The position numbers were made by a program, and so were the translations under genes. The notes under the pieces were generated by a model that was given only the letters and a program-made list of their open reading frames with translations, was not told the DNA's origin and ran no database searches. This document shows positions 6,138 through 6,209 of a stretch of 6,209 bases of DNA, in pieces. Numbering within the stretch: the first letter of the stretch is position 1; each line of letters opens with the position of its first letter. Source of the DNA: an uncultured Aliarcobacter sp. (lineage in GTDB: Bacteria > Campylobacterota > Campylobacteria > Campylobacterales > Arcobacteraceae); NCBI GenBank assembly GCA_947629065.1, contig CANRCH010000102.1, positions 1-6,209 on the forward strand, read 5' to 3'.

Positions 6138-6209
6138 TTAACTTTCGCACCTAAAACCAAGTAGTTTTCCAGTCACATCTCTTAATAGATCGATTATTGC
6201 TGTAAAATC
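6138..6209 (-). CDS. C-terminal end of an unidentified leftward gene (partial)
   Basis: On the minus strand the frame is open from the right edge to TAA (complement of 6138-6140). It encodes about 23 residues, ending LLRDVTGKLLGFRCES. The placement 8 bp past the preceding gene's stop, in convergent orientation, is reasonable for a real gene end, and the peptide looks like normal protein. It is too short to assign a family. One other minus-strand frame is open for a similar length, so this is tentative. Confidence 0.4.
   Translation of the reverse strand, partial: DFTAIIDLLRDVTGKLLGFRCES

Noticed and set aside
6155..6171. A short inverted repeat (AAAAC / GTTTT) after the SRPBCC gene as a terminator.
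   Set aside because: The stem is five weak pairs with no T run after it, and it lies within the probable end of the leftward gene.

Overview
The window looks like chromosome of a member of the Campylobacterota, most probably Arcobacter/Aliarcobacter or a close relative. The DNA is very AT-rich, and codons almost always end in A or T. It carries a BioV-type pimeloyl-ACP methyl ester esterase, which is characteristic of Campylobacterota. The gene order mtaB, ftsH-like ATPase, bioV, mogA also fits that group (from memory, not searched). The taxon is an inference from these signs.

Left half (1-3244, + strand): a tightly packed operon of four genes. The 5'-truncated mtaB encodes a tRNA t6A37 methylthiotransferase. 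Its reading frame is broken near the C-terminus by an apparent one-base loss in an A run, and the missing TRAM-domain tail is still readable in another frame up to position 703. Next is a membrane-anchored FtsH-like AAA+ ATPase with intact ATPase motifs, a destroyed HEXXH protease motif and almost no periplasmic domain. Then come bioV (TTG start, overlapping the ATPase gene) and mogA (ATGA overlap with bioV), which act in biotin and molybdenum cofactor synthesis. The operon ends at a clear, probably bidirectional, intrinsic terminator. A second, longer hairpin follows in the gap before the convergent gene.

Right half (3323-6129): an accessory-looking module built around a divergent promoter. 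Leftward genes encode a YbfB/YjiJ-type MFS transporter and, 2 bp after its stop, a 4-oxalocrotonate-tautomerase-like small protein. Rightward genes encode a LysR-type regulator and an SRPBCC-fold protein. The 102-bp gap between the transporter and lysR holds a 37-bp near-perfect inverted repeat. Each arm contains TTGACA, and good -10 hexamers are placed so that two opposed promoters overlap on the same DNA. This is the likely control point. The module plausibly senses and exports or modifies a small, perhaps aromatic or enol/keto, compound; the substrate is unknown.

Right edge (6138-6209): what appears to be the last 23 codons of an unidentified leftward gene. I saw no tRNA, rRNA, CRISPR array, transposon, attachment site or replication origin. 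No wholly new system is evident. The most unusual points are the broken mtaB, the protease-dead FtsH-like protein and the palindromic divergent promoter.
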